From Bacillus cytotoxicus (lineage in GTDB: Bacteria; Bacillota; Bacilli; Bacillales; Bacillaceae_G), in NCBI RefSeq assembly GCF_023715645.1, contig NZ_JAMBOP010000006.1:1-64000 (forward strand): a stretch of 64,000 nt of DNA, in the 5' to 3' direction. Shown piece by piece: positions 10,546-21,724 of this stretch. The notes below the pieces were generated by a model, which saw only the letters and a program-made list of their open reading frames with translations, did no database searches and had not been told where the DNA came from. The translations under genes and the position numbers were made by a program. The stretch's first letter is position 1. Each line of letters begins with the position of its first letter.

Positions 10546-11313
10546 ATGTTACATCAATTTTCACGTAATGAATTAGCCTTCGGAAAAGAAGGTATTGAAA
10601 TATTAAAAAATAGTACGGTTGGTATTTTAGGAATTGGCGGTGTTGGTTCGTTTGCAGCAGAAGCGTTAGCACGTTCTGGTGTAGGGCGTCTCATATTAGT
10701 TGATAAAGACGTTGTTGATATTACAAATGTTAACCGTCAAATCCATGCGTTACTTTCTACTGTAGGTCGTTCGAAAGTAGAACTAATGAAAGAGCGTATT
10801 GCTGATATTAATCCAGACTGCGAAGTTATCGCATTAGAAATGTTTTATACAGATGAAACATACGAAGAGTTTTTTAAATATGGTTTAGATTTCGTAGTGG
10901 ATGCATCGGATACAATTACGTTCAAAATTCATTTAATTAAACAGTGCTTGCGCCGTAAAATTAAAATCATTTCAAGTATGGGTGCAGCCAATAAAATGGA
11001 TCCAACTCGTTTCCGTATTGTCGATATTTCCAAAACACATACAGATCCAATTGCGAAAGTAATTCGGACGAAACTTCGTAAAGAAGGTATTAAAAAAGGT
11101 GTGAAAGTTGTATTCTCTGATGAAAATCCAATTGTGATTCGTGAGGATATTCGTCAAGAAATCGTTCCAGATGAAAATGCAAAAATTCGCAAAGCGAAAT
11201 TACCACCGTCCTCTAACGCCTTCGTTCCATCAGTGGCAGGCTTAATTATGGCAAGTCATGTTGTGCGTGAACGTTTGAAGGCTGTAGAAGTAAAACGTGT
11301 TGGGCAAGAATAA
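10546..11313 (+). CDS. tcdA: tRNA threonylcarbamoyladenosine dehydratase (ThiF/E1-like)
   Basis: TcdA cyclises t6A37 in tRNA to ct6A using ATP. The ThiF/MoeB-type nucleotide-binding motif GIGGVGSFAAEALARSG lies near residues 30-46 and is followed by LVDKDVVDITNVNRQ. ATG 10546 (MLHQFSRNELAFG) is chosen because AGGAGTG precedes it; the open frame further upstream runs through a bcr repeat. The 255-residue length is normal for the family (YrvM in B. subtilis). It is monocistronic with its own terminator. Confidence 0.92.
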   Translation: MLHQFSRNELAFGKEGIEILKNSTVGILGIGGVGSFAAEALARSGVGRLILVDKDVVDITNVNRQIHALLSTVGRSKVELMKERIADINPDCEVIALEMFYTDETYEEFFKYGLDFVVDASDTITFKIHLIKQCLRRKIKIISSMGAANKMDPTRFRIVDISKTHTDPIAKVIRTKLRKEGIKKGVKVVFSDENPIVIREDIRQEIVPDENAKIRKAKLPPSSNAFVPSVAGLIMASHVVRERLKAVEVKRVGQE

Positions 11314-11319
11314 AATGAG

Positions 11320-11356
11320 ACACACATGTTTCTTTATAGAAGCATGTGTGTTTTTT
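11320..11356 (+). terminator. Terminator after tcdA
   Basis: ACACACATG (11320-11328) pairs with CATGTGTGT (11343-11351), followed by TTTTT. Confidence 0.9.
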
Positions 11357-11375
11357 ATGTGCTCGTTTTGTTATT

Positions 11376-12026
11376 TTAATTTTCCGCTGTGTAAACAATA
11401 TCTAAATTTCCGTTCTGATCCATTTTAAAAATCGGTGCCATCTGTTCTTGCGGGTTATCTAGTAGAACGAGCTTGCGTGCACGGTCCATAATTCTAACGA
11501 GTGTCTCATAATCTTCCTGCACAGATTGCTGTTGTTTCTGCAGTGCTTCAAGCTTTTTCTCTAATTGACTATTTGTTTTTTTTACTGTCTCTAGCTGACT
11601 ACGTAATGTGCCGTTTTCAGTTTGTAACTTTTCTATATGTGGATTATTTTGTTCTATATTTTGCAAAAATGAAATGACAGTTTGCATTGTAAGTGACGAT
11701 TCATTTGTAATAACATCCTCGGAAAACTCAGCCTCAATAACGACCTTTTTCTTCGGCTCCAATCGTGATACTTGTGGTTTCGGTTTCACTGCTTGTTCTC
11801 TCTTTAATTCTTTCCGTTGCTTTCTCGCAATTTGCACAGCTTCTTCATAGCCTTGCCGAACTTCTGCATTCCAACGAAAGCCACAAGCGGCAGAAGTTCT
11901 GTTTAATTGATCGCCCACTTCATCAAATGCTTTTAATTGCGTACTGCCTTCGCGAATGTGACGTAAAACGGTTTCTGCTAGAAGTAAATCTTCTTCTCCA
12001 GTCCATGCATCCTGGCGCATTTTCAT
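11376..12026 (-). CDS. RsfA-family transcriptional regulator
   Basis: RsfA-family proteins are Myb/SANT-like DNA-binding regulators; B. subtilis RsfA acts in the prespore. The N-terminal segment RQDAWTGEEDLLLAETVLRHIREG and the SAACGFRWNAEVRQ helix match that family. Residues about 120-190 form a coiled coil rich in Gln, Lys and Leu. GGAGG precedes ATG 12026 (MKMRQDAW), so this start is used rather than the longer frame. The protein has 216 residues. It is a paralogue class, so identity with RsfA itself is not claimed. rarA lies just upstream on the same strand. Confidence 0.85.
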   Translation of the reverse strand: MKMRQDAWTGEEDLLLAETVLRHIREGSTQLKAFDEVGDQLNRTSAACGFRWNAEVRQGYEEAVQIARKQRKELKREQAVKPKPQVSRLEPKKKVVIEAEFSEDVITNESSLTMQTVISFLQNIEQNNPHIEKLQTENGTLRSQLETVKKTNSQLEKKLEALQKQQQSVQEDYETLVRIMDRARKLVLLDNPQEQMAPIFKMDQNGNLDIVYTAEN

Positions 12027-12063
12027 AGTGAAACCTCCATATTTCATGTCGTTTTCGCTTATA

Positions 12064-13350
12064 TTACCCTTTTGATTCACTTTTATACGAATGTTGTAAT
12101 CTTTCATAAACAGCCGCAAGTGCTTTCTCGAATTTACCAGTCAATTTTGGTTTATAGTATTGCTTGTTTTTAATCTTGTCTGGCAAGTACTGCTGCTGCA
12201 CCCACCCATTTGGATAATCGTGAGGATAGAGGTAGCCAATTCCTCTGCCGAGTGACTCTGCACCTTTATAGTGGCTATCTTTTAAATGAGCTGGAACATC
12301 ACCTGTTTGTCCGTTTCGTAAGTCGTGAAGTGCCGCATCAAGCGCTTTATATGCTGAATTTGATTTCGGTGATAGGCATAGTTCAATGACCGCATTTGCT
12401 AGCGGAATACGAGCTTCTGGAAAGCCGACGCGTTCTGCGGATTCGATGGCCGCAAGCGTACGAGGCCCCGCTTGTGGATTCGCAAGTCCAACATCTTCGT
12501 ATGCCATAATTAGTAATCGTCTGCCAATGCTTTGCATGTCACCAGCTTCAATTAGGCGAGCTAAAAAATGAAGAGCGGCATTCACATCACTTCCACGCAC
12601 TGATTTCTGGAAAGCTGATAAGACATCGTAATGAGCGTCGCCGCCTTTATCGTGTACAAAACTTTTCTTCTGCAAACATTCTTCAGCAATTTCAAGCGAG
12701 ACTTCTACTGTTTCTTCATTTGTTGTAAAACTAGATAAGACAGCGAGCTCAAGTGCGTTATAAGCAGAGCGCATATCGCCGCCAGATGCATTTGCAAAGT
12801 GACGCAGCGCTTCATCTGTAACTGTGACGTTGTATTCTCCTAGTCCTTTTTCCTGGTCTGTTAAAGCGCGCTTTAATCCTTGTAAAAGGTTTTCTTCTGT
12901 TAAAGCGTGTAGTTCGAAAATTTGGCAGCGGCTTCGAATAGCGGAATTAATTGCGTGAAATGGATTGCTCGTTGTTGCTCCAATTAATGTAATGAGTCCG
13001 CTCTCTAAGTGAGGGAGAAGGAAATCTTGTTTTCCTTTATCTAATCGATGTACTTCATCTAAAATTAAGATAAGATGACGGTGCATTTTTGCTTCTTGGA
13101 CAACAACTTCCATATCTTTTTTATTATGAGTAACAGCATTTAATAGACGAAAAGGCATGCCGATGCTGCCGGCAATGGCGCTTGCGATTGATGTTTTTCC
13201 TGTTCCAGGAGGTCCGTATAAAATCATGGATTGTAGATGCTTTGCTTGTACCATCCGCCATAAAATTTTGCCTTCGCCCACTAAATGTTCTTGTCCAATA
13301 ACTTCTGTAATATTGGTCGGACGCATTCGATGTGCGAGTGGTTGTTTCAT
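12064..13350 (-). CDS. rarA: Replication-associated recombination protein RarA (AAA+ ATPase)
   Basis: RarA (MgsA) is an AAA+ ATPase acting at stalled replication forks. Walker A is GPPGTGKT (residues 46-53), Walker B is LILDEVHRLDK, and the sensor region reads LIGATTSNPFHAIN. The C-terminal oligomerisation domain contains HYDVLSAFQKSVRGSD and YPHDYPNGWV. The 428-residue length is typical. It neighbours cymR divergently, as in B. subtilis (yrvN). Confidence 0.95.
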   Translation of the reverse strand: MKQPLAHRMRPTNITEVIGQEHLVGEGKILWRMVQAKHLQSMILYGPPGTGKTSIASAIAGSIGMPFRLLNAVTHNKKDMEVVVQEAKMHRHLILILDEVHRLDKGKQDFLLPHLESGLITLIGATTSNPFHAINSAIRSRCQIFELHALTEENLLQGLKRALTDQEKGLGEYNVTVTDEALRHFANASGGDMRSAYNALELAVLSSFTTNEETVEVSLEIAEECLQKKSFVHDKGGDAHYDVLSAFQKSVRGSDVNAALHFLARLIEAGDMQSIGRRLLIMAYEDVGLANPQAGPRTLAAIESAERVGFPEARIPLANAVIELCLSPKSNSAYKALDAALHDLRNGQTGDVPAHLKDSHYKGAESLGRGIGYLYPHDYPNGWVQQQYLPDKIKNKQYYKPKLTGKFEKALAAVYERLQHSYKSESKG

Positions 13351-13583
13351 ATGTTCTCTCTCCTTTAGTAATCGTTATAAACTCTTTATATTTCTATATA
13401 TAAAGTCATTTTCAATTTGTATTTATATATATTATCATTTCTATTAGAAAAGTTGAAATTTCTTATCATACTATATTATGCTATAATTTCAAAGGATTTT
13501 GATTTCAAAGAGTGTTTTTCCTATAAAATAATAGAATAACGAACGAAGTAAAAGCAAAAGACTTGAAAAGAGGTGCTACATAT

Positions 13584-14000
13584 ATGAAAATCTCAACAAA
13601 AGGCCGTTACGGTTTAACGATTATGATTGATCTTGCGAAAAAATTTGGGGAAGGCCCAATTTCATTAAAATCGATTGCACAGGCGCACGATTTATCTGAG
13701 CATTATTTAGAGCAATTAATTTCTCCGCTTCGTAATGCTCGTCTTGTGAAAAGTACACGCGGTGCATATGGTGGATATGTATTATCAGATCAACCGATTA
13801 ACATTACAGCAGGTGATGTAATTCGTGTATTAGAAGGCCCAATTAGCGTAGTAGAAATGTTGGATGAAGAAGAACCGGCACAGCGTCAGCTTTGGATACG
13901 TGTCCGCGATGCGGTGCAAGAAGTTCTTGATAGTACAACGTTAGAAGATTTAGTACGCTATGAAGAAGAAAACAACGGCGGATATATGTTTTATATTTAA
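13584..14000 (+). CDS. cymR: Rrf2-family cysteine metabolism repressor CymR
   Basis: CymR represses cysteine and methionine-to-cysteine genes, working with CysK as a sensor. The N-terminal winged helix KISTKGRYGLTIMIDLAKK and the LSEHYLEQL recognition region are diagnostic. The three-cysteine iron-sulfur cluster site of IscR-type Rrf2 proteins is absent, which fits CymR. ATG 13584 has AAGAGGTG upstream. The protein has 138 residues. It precedes iscS by 35 bp, the conserved arrangement, and its predicted targets yrrT-mtnN-mccA-mccB are in this same window. Confidence 0.93.
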   Translation: MKISTKGRYGLTIMIDLAKKFGEGPISLKSIAQAHDLSEHYLEQLISPLRNARLVKSTRGAYGGYVLSDQPINITAGDVIRVLEGPISVVEMLDEEEPAQRQLWIRVRDAVQEVLDSTTLEDLVRYEEENNGGYMFYI

Positions 14001-14035
14001 TTCCGTGTGTAACGATTTGGAAAGAAGGAGATATT

Positions 14036-16313
<2,278 letters not shown>

Positions 16314-16320
16314 GAGAAAT

Positions 16321-16587
16321 TACTCAGTCACTCTATGAAAAGAAGGCAGAAAAGCATCTTTTTAAATGGGCGAGAGGGACTGGCCATGCATAGAAGCGGT
16401 CAGGGCCTTTTCCTGCCACGCGCAAAGTTTTAAACAAAGAGATGTAGCGAGGTGCATTACCATTTGTATCTTCATGACAGCAATTTATATGCTGGAAAAT
16501 GAAAATAACTTTCTATAGGTAATGAGGCGCATTTTCGCTAGAATCATATTCCTTACCAAGCTTCTAAATGAAATGTGTGACTGAGTA
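16321..16587. repeat. Inverted-repeat-bracketed element with bcr core (copy 3)
   Basis: TACTCAGTCAC (16321-16331) is repeated exactly inverted at 16577-16587. Inside lies a bcr core (ACTGGCCATGCATAGAAG then CGGTCAGG, about 16379-16405) in plus orientation. A second nested inverted repeat is built around GCATTACC (about 16456-16463) and GGTAATG further right. No gene is present in this stretch. Confidence 0.6.
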
Positions 16588-16605
16588 GTTACGGATAAGA
16601 AAGAA

Positions 16606-16642
16606 GAACCTCTGCCTTGTATTAGTCAGAGGTTTCTTTTTA
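16606..16642 (+). terminator. Terminator downstream of mnmA
   Basis: GAACCTCTG pairs with CAGAGGTTT across a 12-nt loop, followed by CTTTTTAG. Confidence 0.85.
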
Positions 16643-16713
16643 GATAAAAACGAATTTTCGTTCGCTCGGAAAATAGATTCTTTGTTATAATTTGTTGTAG
16701 AGGTGAAGAAGAC

Positions 16714-17370
16714 ATGTCAAATAAGCTTGAAACAGGCATTCAATATATGCAAGAAGGAAACTGGGAAGAAGCCGCAAAGAATTTCACAGAGGCGATTGAG
16801 GAAAATCCAAAAGATGCACTTGGTTATATTAACTTTGCAAATTTACTAGATGTCTTAGGAGATAGTGAGCGTGCGATTTCTTTTTATAAACGCGCGATTG
16901 AATTAGATGAGAAATCTGCTACGGCATACTATGGACTAGGAAATATATATTATCAGCAAGAACTTTTCGCAGAGGCGAAAGAAGCATTTGAGAAGGCGAT
17001 GCAAGCGGGACTAGAGTCAGGAGATGTATCGTTTATGCTTGGCATTACATATGCGCAGCTTGGAAACGACCGTTTAGCACTGCCGTTTTTACAACGTGCT
17101 ACTGAATTAGATGAAAATGATGTTGAAGCCATTTTTCAATGTGGATTATGCTTTGCGCGTCTAGAGCATGTAAAAGAAGCAAAACCGTATTTTGAAAAAG
17201 TTGTAGCGCTTAATGAAGAACATGCAGATGCATATTACAACTTAGGTGTTGCAGATGCGTTTGAAGAAAATCGTGAGAAGGCGCTAGCGATGTTTAAGAA
17301 AGCTGTAGCGATTCAGCCAGATCACTTTTTAGCTGGTAACGGTATTCGTTTATTAGAGCAAGACGCATAA
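16714..17370 (+). CDS. yrrB: TPR-repeat protein (YrrB-like)
   Basis: The 218-residue protein is built of about six tetratricopeptide repeats, for example AAKNFTEAIEENPKDALGY and ALPFLQRATELDENDVEA. It should be a protein-interaction scaffold; no enzyme domain is present. In B. subtilis YrrB sits in the same place before recD2. The recD2 start lies 20 bp downstream, so they are one transcript. A promoter-like TTTGTTATAATTTG lies near 16,680-16,693. The exact partner is unknown. Confidence 0.85.
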   Translation: MSNKLETGIQYMQEGNWEEAAKNFTEAIEENPKDALGYINFANLLDVLGDSERAISFYKRAIELDEKSATAYYGLGNIYYQQELFAEAKEAFEKAMQAGLESGDVSFMLGITYAQLGNDRLALPFLQRATELDENDVEAIFQCGLCFARLEHVKEAKPYFEKVVALNEEHADAYYNLGVADAFEENREKALAMFKKAVAIQPDHFLAGNGIRLLEQDA

Positions 17371-17389
17371 AATGGAAGGAGGGGGCAAA

Positions 17390-19720
17390 ATGGAAAATCA
17401 ACATGCAATGGATTTGTTTGAGGAAGAGCAGAAGTTTATAAAAGCACAAGTTCTTCATACCATTTTCCACAACGAAGAAAACCTCTATTCCGTTGTCAGT
17501 ATGAAAATTATTGAAACGAATGAAACACATGATGAAAAAAAGGTCATGATAACGGGTTACTTTCCCCGAATGCATGAAGATGAAGTGTTTACACTAACGG
17601 GGAATTTTAAAGATCATCCAAAGTACGGGAAACAATATCATATTGAAACGTTTAAAAAGGAATTACCGCAAACAAAAACAGGAATGGTGCAATATTTAGC
17701 GAGCGATTTATTTAAAGGAATCGGGAAACGAACAGCGGAAAAGATTGTTGATCATCTTGGGGAACATGCGATTTCGAAAATTATGGATGATCCCTCAGCT
17801 TTGGATGGGATTGTAAAAAAGCAAAAAGCGCAAGAAATATACGAAACGATTATTGAACATCAAGGTCTTGAAAAAGTGATGAGCTTTCTAAACGGTTATG
17901 GATTTGGAACGAAGCTTTCTATTAAAATTTATCAACAGTATAAAGAAATGACACTTGAAGTCATTCGTAAAAATCCGTATCAATTGATTGAAGAGGTAGA
18001 TGGTATTGGGTTTGGGCGAGCTGATGATATCGGGCGCGCGCTTGGCATCTCTGGTAATCATGCCGATCGTGTCCGAGCAGGATGCTTTTATACATTAGAG
18101 CACGTTTCGCTGCAAGAAGGTCATGTGTATATGAAAAGAGAGCAGTTAGTACAGCAAACGATGGAGTTGTTGAATAATCAATTCGCGTCTGTTACAGAAG
18201 AAGATATTTTGCAATGTGCGGAAATGATGCAAGGAGAAGGTAAAATTATTATAGAAGATGAGCGTGTATATTTAGCCTCCTTGTACTATTCTGAAAAAGG
18301 TGTTGTCACTTCCATCAATCGTTTACTTGGCCAAGAAGAACTTCCTTCTTTTCCGGAAGCGGAGCTGTTGTTAACACTTGGAAAAATTGAAGAGCAGTTC
18401 GGCGTGCAATATGCACCGCTTCAGCAAGAAGGTATTCAAACAGCTCTTCATAAGCCAATGATGATTTTAACAGGTGGGCCTGGTACAGGAAAGACGACTG
18501 TTATTAAAGGGATTGTTGAAATGTATACTTCTCTTCACGGTTTATCATTAGACCCGAAGGATTACAGTGATGACAATCCGTTTCCTATTTTATTAACGGC
18601 ACCGACAGGAAGAGCGGCAAAGCGGATGAGTGAATCAACAGGATTACCTGCTTGTACAATCCATCGTCTGCTTGGATGGACACCAGAAGGATCGTTTCAA
18701 CGTAATGAGCACGATCCTGTTAAAGGGAAATTACTTATTATTGATGAATTTTCTATGGTTGATATTTGGCTTGCAAATCAATTGTTCAAGGCGTTGCCAT
18801 CTAGTATTCAAGTCATCATCGTTGGGGATGAAGACCAATTGCCATCTGTTGGTCCTGGACAAGTGTTAAAAGACTTATTAGAAGCGGGTGTTGTTCCGAC
18901 AGTAAAGCTTACGGAAATTTATAGACAAGCAGAAGGTTCATCTGTTATTCAGCTTGCTCATGCGATTAAAAAAGGTGTGTTACCTTCTGATGTGACGCAA
19001 AACAAGAAAGACCGTTCGTTTATTGCATGTACAGGAACGCAAATTGTTGATGTTGTGAAGCAAGTGTGTGAAAATGCAACAACAAAAGGATTTAGTGCGC
19101 GTGACATACAAGTGCTAGCTCCGATGTACAAGGGGCCGGCAGGGATTAATACGTTAAATGAAGCGCTGCAAGAAGTGTTTAATCCGAAAAAAGAAAAAAG
19201 AAAAGAAATTGCATATGGCGAAGTTGTATACAGGACTGGAGATAAAGTACTTCAACTTGTCAATCAGCCGGAAAGTCAAGTGTTTAACGGTGATATTGGT
19301 GAGATTGTGTCAGTGTTTTATGCAAAAGAAAATGTGGAACAACAAGATATGGTTGTTGTTTCTTTTGACGGTATCGAAGTGACCTATACAAAGGCAGATT
19401 TAAATCAAATTACACATGCATATTGTTGCTCAATTCATAAGTCACAAGGTAGTGAATTTCCAATTGTCATCATGCCTGTTGTGAAAAGTTATTATCGCAT
19501 GCTGCGCCGCAATTTAATTTATACAGGGATTACACGAAGTAAAAAGTTTTTAATCATTTGCGGGGAAGAATCAGCGTTTCAATCTGGTGTAAATCGCCTT
19601 GATGATGCGCTCCGTCAAACGACATTATGCAATCGCCTGCAAGGAAAGACAGAAGCAACTGAAGTGATAACTGAGGAAGGCCTCGATGTGGAAAACATTT
19701 CACCGTATGATTTTATGTAG
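17390..19720 (+). CDS. recD2: RecD2 family ATP-dependent DNA helicase
   Basis: RecD2 is a 5'-3' superfamily 1B helicase that works without RecBC. The N-terminal extension carries helix-hairpin-helix-type repeats (GIGKRTAEKIVDHLG and EEVDGIGFGRADDIG). Walker A is GGPGTGKTT, Walker B contains LLIIDEFSMVD, and a C-terminal HKSQGSEFP marks motif V/VI. ATG 17390 (MENQHAMD) follows AAGGAGGGGG, so it is preferred over the frame from 17372. The protein has 776 residues. Confidence 0.94.
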   Translation: MENQHAMDLFEEEQKFIKAQVLHTIFHNEENLYSVVSMKIIETNETHDEKKVMITGYFPRMHEDEVFTLTGNFKDHPKYGKQYHIETFKKELPQTKTGMVQYLASDLFKGIGKRTAEKIVDHLGEHAISKIMDDPSALDGIVKKQKAQEIYETIIEHQGLEKVMSFLNGYGFGTKLSIKIYQQYKEMTLEVIRKNPYQLIEEVDGIGFGRADDIGRALGISGNHADRVRAGCFYTLEHVSLQEGHVYMKREQLVQQTMELLNNQFASVTEEDILQCAEMMQGEGKIIIEDERVYLASLYYSEKGVVTSINRLLGQEELPSFPEAELLLTLGKIEEQFGVQYAPLQQEGIQTALHKPMMILTGGPGTGKTTVIKGIVEMYTSLHGLSLDPKDYSDDNPFPILLTAPTGRAAKRMSESTGLPACTIHRLLGWTPEGSFQRNEHDPVKGKLLIIDEFSMVDIWLANQLFKALPSSIQVIIVGDEDQLPSVGPGQVLKDLLEAGVVPTVKLTEIYRQAEGSSVIQLAHAIKKGVLPSDVTQNKKDRSFIACTGTQIVDVVKQVCENATTKGFSARDIQVLAPMYKGPAGINTLNEALQEVFNPKKEKRKEIAYGEVVYRTGDKVLQLVNQPESQVFNGDIGEIVSVFYAKENVEQQDMVVVSFDGIEVTYTKADLNQITHAYCCSIHKSQGSEFPIVIMPVVKSYYRMLRRNLIYTGITRSKKFLIICGEESAFQSGVNRLDDALRQTTLCNRLQGKTEATEVITEEGLDVENISPYDFM

Positions 19721-19757
19721 CGAGGTAAAATTATATAGTGTAATGCAGTTCTTCTCA

Positions 19758-19787
19758 TGTATAAACAGATACAGTTTGGACATAATG
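19758..19787 (+). promoter_or_regulatory. Possible sigma-F/sigma-G promoter
   Basis: TGTATA (19758-19763), a 17-bp spacer and CATAATG (19781-19787) resemble forespore sigma consensus elements, 42 bp before the next start codon. This is suggestive only. Confidence 0.35.
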
Positions 19788-19828
19788 GCGTAATAGAATA
19801 TGGGAGATTGTAAGGAGATGAACGTCAT

Positions 19829-20017
19829 ATGTTCAGTTGTCCAAACTGTAAAGGAAAAGATATTGGGAAAATCAGTGTGAATCAATATTATTGCTGGAAC
19901 TGCTTTATTGAATTATCGATTTCAAAGGGGAAAATTCATACACATCAAGTCGAAGAAGACGGTTCATTAAGTTCTCTAGATGATTTGTTTGATGAGAATG
20001 AACGGACAATCGGCTAA
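19829..20017 (+). CDS. Small zinc-ribbon-like protein, 62 aa
   Basis: Two CxxC pairs, SCPNCKGK (residues 4-7) and YCWNCFIE (about 27-30), suggest a zinc ribbon. The C-terminal half is acidic (DGSLSSLDDLFDENE). AAGGAGATG precedes ATG 19829. It lies between recD2 and a YrzQ-like gene, the position where B. subtilis has small yrz genes, so it may correspond to YrzR, but I cannot confirm that. The function is unknown; a forespore-type promoter is possible upstream. Confidence 0.72.
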   Translation: MFSCPNCKGKDIGKISVNQYYCWNCFIELSISKGKIHTHQVEEDGSLSSLDDLFDENERTIG

Positions 20018-20034
20018 TAAGGAGAGTGTTAACT

Positions 20035-20163
20035 TTGAAATTGCGCTCATCATTAATTGCATTAGGCATAGGAGCAGCGGCATATCAATATGCACGTAAA
20101 CAAGATGTATTTTCAAAACGAAATATGAAAAAAGCACGTAAAATGATGAAGTCTTATTTATAA
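20035..20163 (+). CDS. yrzQ: Small basic protein, 42 aa (YrzQ/DUF3918-like)
   Basis: TTG 20035 is preceded by AAGGAGAGTG (20018-20027), overlapping the end of the previous gene's context by only 17 bp. The peptide starts MKLRSSLIALGIGAAAYQYA, a short hydrophobic helix, and ends in a Lys/Arg-rich tail (NMKKARKMMKSYL). Size, sequence pattern and location match B. subtilis YrzQ. It is probably a small membrane-associated protein of unknown role. Confidence 0.72.
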   Translation: MKLRSSLIALGIGAAAYQYARKQDVFSKRNMKKARKMMKSYL

Positions 20164-20182
20164 TTTACATTATACATGTGAA

Positions 20183-20210
20183 AAAGGCTCCCTAATTTTA
20201 GGGGGCTTTT
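20183..20210 (+). terminator. Terminator after the small yrz genes
   Basis: AAAGGCTCCCTAA pairs with TTAGGGGGCTTT, ending in TTTTATTTATG. Confidence 0.8.
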
Positions 20211-20212
20211 AT

Positions 20213-20425
20213 TTATGTACTTGTATGGAGATAAAATAGTCCAATCTGGGAGAAAAGATGAGAAAGTCCGTAGCAGCCGAGTCCTAAAATACCATAGTGC
20301 CAAAGATGCCTGGCACGTTCTTGTTTGGAAGAAGCAATGAAAAATCCCTTCCAAATGCCAAAACCAATACATACCCATTCTAATAGCATGCAAAGTGCGG
20401 AAAGACTTAACATCAACCAAACCAT
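20213..20425 (-). CDS. Small membrane protein, 70 aa
   Basis: A strong AGGGGGAA ribosome site precedes ATG 20425. The sequence has two likely membrane helices (MVWLMLSLSALCMLLEWV..., and GILGLGCYGLSHLF...) separated by a positively charged loop (SSKQERARHLWH). It is convergent with the yrzQ-like gene and shares its terminator region. No family is recognised. Confidence 0.68.
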   Translation of the reverse strand: MVWLMLSLSALCMLLEWVCIGFGIWKGFFIASSKQERARHLWHYGILGLGCYGLSHLFSQIGLFYLHTST

Positions 20426-20518
20426 TCTATTCCCCCTAACTTTGTGGAGCGAATTAGGATATTACTGCTTATTCATGCGTAATAGCGCATGAAATTGTAA
20501 TTGCTATGTTAAGTATAT

Positions 20519-20634
20519 GTATTCTTCTACAAAACAGTAAGAATACCTACAAAAATATTGTAACGCGGCAAGGTTTTTAATTTTTTACACATAACCTCCT
20601 CTATTTCTTTTCAAACTAAGAAATAGAGGAGGTT
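20519..20634 (+). promoter_or_regulatory. Leader with a hairpin that contains the ribosome binding site
   Basis: A first hairpin GTATTCTT/AAGAATAC (20519-20546) is followed by a perfect 17-bp hairpin. AACCTCCTCTATTTCTT (20593-20609) pairs with AAGAAATAGAGGAGGTT (20618-20634), followed by TTTCTG. The GAGGAGG ribosome site of the TTG start at 20641 is fully inside the right arm. Confidence 0.7.
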
Positions 20635-20640
20635 TTTCTG

Positions 20641-21699
20641 TTGAAGAATCTTAAAATTATTTGGATTTATCGGTTAGGTTTATTATTGCTGATTTTTTTA
20701 TGCTTACTTGTCTTTTTGAAAATTAAGCCGCTATGGGCACCGATTTTATTTGTGCTCAAGGTTGCCATTACGCCATTTTTTATCGCTTGTTTTATTGCTT
20801 ATTTGCTGCATCCGCTTATTGAAAAGTTACATGAAAAAGGTGTGCCGCGCACACTTGCTATTTTACTCATTTACATTCTTTTCTTTGGTGGTCTTGGATA
20901 CGGCGTGTATAAAGGAACGCCAGTCGTTGTCATGCAGCTTCAAGAAATGAATGAACAATTCCCGCAATTTGTAAATATGTATGAAACGTGGACAGATGGA
21001 GTAAGAGAGCAAACTGAAAACTTTCCTGAGTTCGTGAATGAGAAAGTGAAACAAATATTTGTAGGAGTTGAAGGGAAGATACAGGCGCTTTTAAATAAAG
21101 TAATGAGTACAGCGAGAGGAATACTTGATTCCCTTCTTATCATTTTCTTAATTCCATTTATCGTATTTTATATATTAAAAGACTACGGAGAGTTTTATCA
21201 TATTTTTTGGAAGGTTGTACCATCTAAATGGCGTAAGGATGGACAACAGTTAGCAAAAGAAATTGATAAATCTCTTGGAAATTACATTCGCGGTCAATTA
21301 TTTGTTTGTTTAATTTTAGGCGGGGTATCTGCATTAGCCTTTTGGTTTATCGGGATGAAATATCCACTGCTTTTAGGGATTATTGTTGGGGTCACTGATA
21401 TTATCCCGTACTTCGGTCCTATTTTAGGGGCGATTCCAACATTGATGATTGCTGCAACCGTATCGACGAATTTAGTTATTAAGGCTGGCATCGCGCTTGC
21501 AATTTTACAATTTGTTGAGAGTAATATACTATCTCCGTATATTGTAGGAAGATCGCTGCGGATGCACCCCGTTGTGATTATGCTTGCGCTGCTTGTTGGC
21601 GGAGAAATTGGCGGCATCATTGGCCTTTTATTATCCGTGCCGCTCTTAGCGATTCTTCGTACGATTATTGTCCACGCGAAGCCGTTTTGGAAACATTGA
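20641..21699 (+). CDS. yrrI: AI-2E family transporter / permease (YrrI-like)
   Basis: This is a polytopic inner membrane protein of 352 residues with about seven to eight helices, beginning LGLLLLIFLCLLVFL and including the family hallmark near GVTDIIPYFGPILGAIPT. AI-2E family members export or exchange small solutes; the substrate here is unknown. The start is TTG 20641 with GAGGAGG eight bases upstream, buried in a perfect hairpin. It lies directly upstream of the alaS T-box, as in B. subtilis. Confidence 0.88.
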   Translation: MKNLKIIWIYRLGLLLLIFLCLLVFLKIKPLWAPILFVLKVAITPFFIACFIAYLLHPLIEKLHEKGVPRTLAILLIYILFFGGLGYGVYKGTPVVVMQLQEMNEQFPQFVNMYETWTDGVREQTENFPEFVNEKVKQIFVGVEGKIQALLNKVMSTARGILDSLLIIFLIPFIVFYILKDYGEFYHIFWKVVPSKWRKDGQQLAKEIDKSLGNYIRGQLFVCLILGGVSALAFWFIGMKYPLLLGIIVGVTDIIPYFGPILGAIPTLMIAATVSTNLVIKAGIALAILQFVESNILSPYIVGRSLRMHPVVIMLALLVGGEIGGIIGLLLSVPLLAILRTIIVHAKPFWKH

Positions 21700-21724
21700 C
21701 AAATAGAAATGGATTCGCTACAAT

